Shown: positions 62,173 through 64,000 of the stretch, piece by piece
Layout: each line of letters opens with the position of its first letter
How positions within the stretch are numbered: the first letter of the stretch is position 1
Assembly: GCF_003003075.1 (NCBI RefSeq)
Contig: NZ_PVTX01000002.1
Span: 1-64,000 of the forward strand
Source: Isoptericola halotolerans
GTDB taxonomy: Bacteria; Actinomycetota; Actinomycetes; Actinomycetales; Cellulomonadaceae
Reading direction: 5' to 3'
Length of the DNA stretch: 64,000 bases
The notes under the pieces: model-generated
Told to the model about the DNA's origin: nothing
Database searches by the model: none
The model's input: only the letters and a program-made list of their open reading frames with translations
Made by a program: the position numbers and the translations under genes

Positions 62173-62198
62173 ACACTAAGGAACATCCGCACGTTCCT
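62173..62198 (-). promoter_or_regulatory. HU promoter region with AGGAAC-N8-GTTCCT dyad
   Basis: The minus strand has TAGTGT (62178-62173) as a likely -10. Directly upstream of it AGGAAC (62179-62184) and GTTCCT (62193-62198) form a perfect 6-bp dyad with 8-nt spacing, so a bound protein would overlap the -35/-10 spacer. The 5' leader to the ATG is about 80 nt. Confidence 0.45.
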
Positions 62199-62248
62199 GC
62201 GACTTTTGCGCCCTTCGGCGTGGCTCGCAGTCCCCGCGGACGGTTGGT

Positions 62249-63013
62249 TCAGCCCTGCGGTCCGTCCTGCCGGCCGGGCTCGACGGACTGGTGCAGGCGG
62301 CGGCGCGACCGGGCGACGAGCACGCCCGCCGTCCCGACCAGGGCCACCAGGACAGCACCGTAGACCAGCGGCATCGCGCCGCCGGCCTCGGGTTCGGTGC
62401 CCGCACCGCCGCCGGCGGGCGAGGAGGACGGCTCCGGTGCCGCGGCACCGAGGCCCTCCAGCTCGCCCGACTCCTCCAGCTCCGCCTCCGCCGCACCGGC
62501 GTCCGCCGGCTCCGACGCCTCCGGGCTCGGCTCGGCGGGCGCGGCGACGTCGTAGGCGAGCTCGCCCTCGATCGGGTGCCCGTCCGCGGAGACCGCACGC
62601 CACTGCACCCGGTGCTCGCCGCCCTCCGCGGGCGGGTCGAACGTCGCGGTGACGGTCTCGCCGTCGACGGCGACGTCGGCGTCGACCTCGGCGGCCGGCG
62701 TGCTGACCCGCACCTGGGTGCCGTCCGGGATGATCGCCGCGCTGAAGGTCAGCGTGAGCGTGTCGACCGGCGCGTCGAGCTCGGCGCCGTCGGCGGGGTC
62801 CGAGGAGACCAGCCGGTCGTGGGCGCTCGCCGACGAGGCCCCCAGGATGCTCACGGCCGTCCCCCCGATCGCCGTCAGCAGCATCGCCAGGGCCACGATC
62901 GCCGCGACGACGCGGCCGCGGTTCTTGCGCACGGGCGTCCAGTCCGGTCCGGAGCCCCCCGAGCGGGGGGAAGGTCGGGGAGCAGGCTCGGAGCCCGCGG
63001 GTTTCTGCGCCAC
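62249..63013 (-). CDS. membrane-anchored CopC-domain copper protein
   Basis: A 254-residue protein. A 33-residue Pro/Arg-rich cytoplasmic N-terminus precedes a signal helix (about 34-57). Cleavage after SASA would leave His65 as the N-terminal residue (HDRLVSSDPADGAEL), as in CopC, where His1 with Asp and His (here VSADGHPIEGELAYDV) binds Cu(II). An acidic Pro/Glu linker and a C-terminal helix (about 217-236) anchor it outside the membrane. GTG 63013 has TATGGT 6 nt upstream. It lies far from csoR-copA and has no CopD partner beside it. Confidence 0.88.
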   Translation of the reverse strand: MAQKPAGSEPAPRPSPRSGGSGPDWTPVRKNRGRVVAAIVALAMLLTAIGGTAVSILGASSASAHDRLVSSDPADGAELDAPVDTLTLTFSAAIIPDGTQVRVSTPAAEVDADVAVDGETVTATFDPPAEGGEHRVQWRAVSADGHPIEGELAYDVAAPAEPSPEASEPADAGAAEAELEESGELEGLGAAAPEPSSSPAGGGAGTEPEAGGAMPLVYGAVLVALVGTAGVLVARSRRRLHQSVEPGRQDGPQG

Positions 63014-63083
63014 GGTGCGACCATATCCGGGCCGCGCCGCCCGCGGCGAACACGGAGGGCAGGACGTCGGGCACACTCGGAGG

Positions 63084-64000
63084 GTGGACTTCCGCAACGC
63101 CTACGCCCACGGCTTCGCCCGTGTGGCCGCCTGCACCGTGCCCGTGACGGTCGCCGACCCCGCCGCCAACGCGGCCGCCATCCTCGCCGAGGCACGCGCC
63201 TGCCACGACGACGGCGTCGCCGTGGCGGTCTTCCCCGAGCTGTCCGTGTCGGGCTACGCGCTGGACGACCTCCACCTGGCCGACACCCTCCTGGAGGCTG
63301 TCGCCGACGCCCTCGCCGAGATCGTCGCCGCGAGCGTCGACCTGCGCCCGCTGCTGGTGGTGGGCGCACCGCTCGAGGTCGGCGGACGCGTGCTGAACTG
63401 CGCCGTCGTCGTCCAGGGCGGCCGGGTGCTCGGCGTCGCCCCGAAGTCCTACCTGCCGACCTACCGCGAGTTCTACGAGTCGCGGTGGTTCGCCGCCGGC
63501 GCGGACCGCCGGGGCGGCAGCGTCCGGCTGCCGTTCGCCGACGACGACGTCCCGTTCGGCCCGGACCTGCTGTTCCGCGCCGCGGACGTCGCCGGCCTCA
63601 CGGTGCACGTCGAGGTGTGCGAGGACATGTGGGTCCCGGTCCCGCCGTCCGCCGAGGCCGCCCTGGCCGGCGCCACCGTGCTGCTCAACCTGTCCGCGAG
63701 CCCCATCACGATCGCGCGCGCCGAGGACCGGCGCCTCATGGTGCGCTCGGCGTCGTCCCGCTGCCTGGCCGCGTACGTGTACGCCGCCGCGGCGCAGGGC
63801 GAGTCGACCACCGACCTGTCCTGGGACGGCCAGACGATGGTCTACGAGGCCGGCGACCTCCTGGCCGAGACCGAGCGCTTCCCGGACGGGCCCCGCCGCG
63901 CCGTCGCGGACGTCGACCTCGACCGGCTGCGCCAGGACCGCCTGCGGCAGGGCACCTTCGACGACAACCGGCGCGGGCTCGGCGAGCGGGTCGCGGGCTT
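63084..64000 (+). CDS. nadE: glutamine-dependent NAD+ synthetase, N-terminal part
   Basis: The reading frame is open from GTG 63084 to the right edge (305 codons), so the gene is truncated by the window. The visible part is the nitrilase-type glutaminase domain: Glu in VFPELSVSGY (near 46), Lys in APKSYLPTYREFYESRWF (near 120) and Cys in VEVCEDMWVP (near 175), the catalytic triad. The long actinobacterial NadE is about 680 residues, with the ATP-dependent synthetase domain beyond the edge. CACACT 6 nt before the start suggests a leaderless mRNA; it is divergent from the CopC gene. Confidence 0.94.
   Translation, partial: MDFRNAYAHGFARVAACTVPVTVADPAANAAAILAEARACHDDGVAVAVFPELSVSGYALDDLHLADTLLEAVADALAEIVAASVDLRPLLVVGAPLEVGGRVLNCAVVVQGGRVLGVAPKSYLPTYREFYESRWFAAGADRRGGSVRLPFADDDVPFGPDLLFRAADVAGLTVHVEVCEDMWVPVPPSAEAALAGATVLLNLSASPITIARAEDRRLMVRSASSRCLAAYVYAAAAQGESTTDLSWDGQTMVYEAGDLLAETERFPDGPRRAVADVDLDRLRQDRLRQGTFDDNRRGLGERVAG

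Overview
The window is very GC-rich DNA with GTG/ATG starts and short or absent gaps between genes. Its gene content (a conservon, the actinobacterial hem genes, CsoR-type copper control, DUF222-HNH nuclease, HU with a lysine-rich tail) points to a Gram-positive actinobacterium, most likely Micrococcales of the Cellulomonas/Promicromonospora type. The genus cannot be fixed from this sequence alone.

0-9 kb: the 5' end of a 16S rRNA gene on the minus strand with its leader and promoter; a proline/sodium symporter; three tRNA genes (Arg-ACG, Ser-GCU, Ser-UGA) each followed by a hairpin; and a cvnABCD conservon (membrane histidine-kinase-like protein, roadblock protein, DUF742 protein, small GTPase). 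9-19 kb: quinone oxidoreductase, EamA exporter, DUF805 protein, an alpha-glucoside-type ABC importer with a strong hairpin between the binding-protein gene and the permease genes, methionine aminopeptidase, HAD phosphatase, seryl-tRNA synthetase and a lipid-kinase-like protein. 19-29 kb: a 1511-residue membrane protein built of two copies of the same module, a GT2 glycosyltransferase, and several single genes (DUF5926-like, VOC, CoA-transferase, Ppx/GppA, SHOCT).

29-41 kb: a tetrapyrrole locus. hemA is divergent from hemE-hemY; then come a spermidine-synthase-like gene, a secreted two-repeat protein, mgsA and a DUF222-HNH nuclease gene with a perfect LexA box; then hemC-hemD-hemB-hemL. Together the hem genes cover glutamyl-tRNA to uroporphyrinogen III and two later steps. 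hemQ and the ferrochelatase gene are not in the window.

41-44 kb: the most unusual region. Seven ORFs follow one another with 4-nt stop/start overlaps. A truncated WXG/LXG-like N-terminus leads into two repeated units, each a very small ORF with a WWxE(V/I)D motif followed by a four-helix membrane protein; two larger unknown proteins close the chain. The membrane part has visibly lower GC. This looks like a decayed or miniaturised polymorphic-toxin/immunity locus, or an undescribed microprotein-membrane protein system.

44-64 kb: a lysine-tailed HU, a small HhH protein, the csoR-copZ-copA copper cluster, an ABC exporter operon with its own regulator, a Na+/H+ antiporter, a CPBP protease, a dipeptide-type ABC importer with fused ATPases, a large flippase-like membrane protein, a short HU, a membrane-anchored CopC and the start of glutamine-dependent NAD synthetase. 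About fifteen genes that lack a Shine-Dalgarno sequence have a TANNNT-like -10 box 6-8 nt before the start codon, which suggests widespread leaderless transcription.
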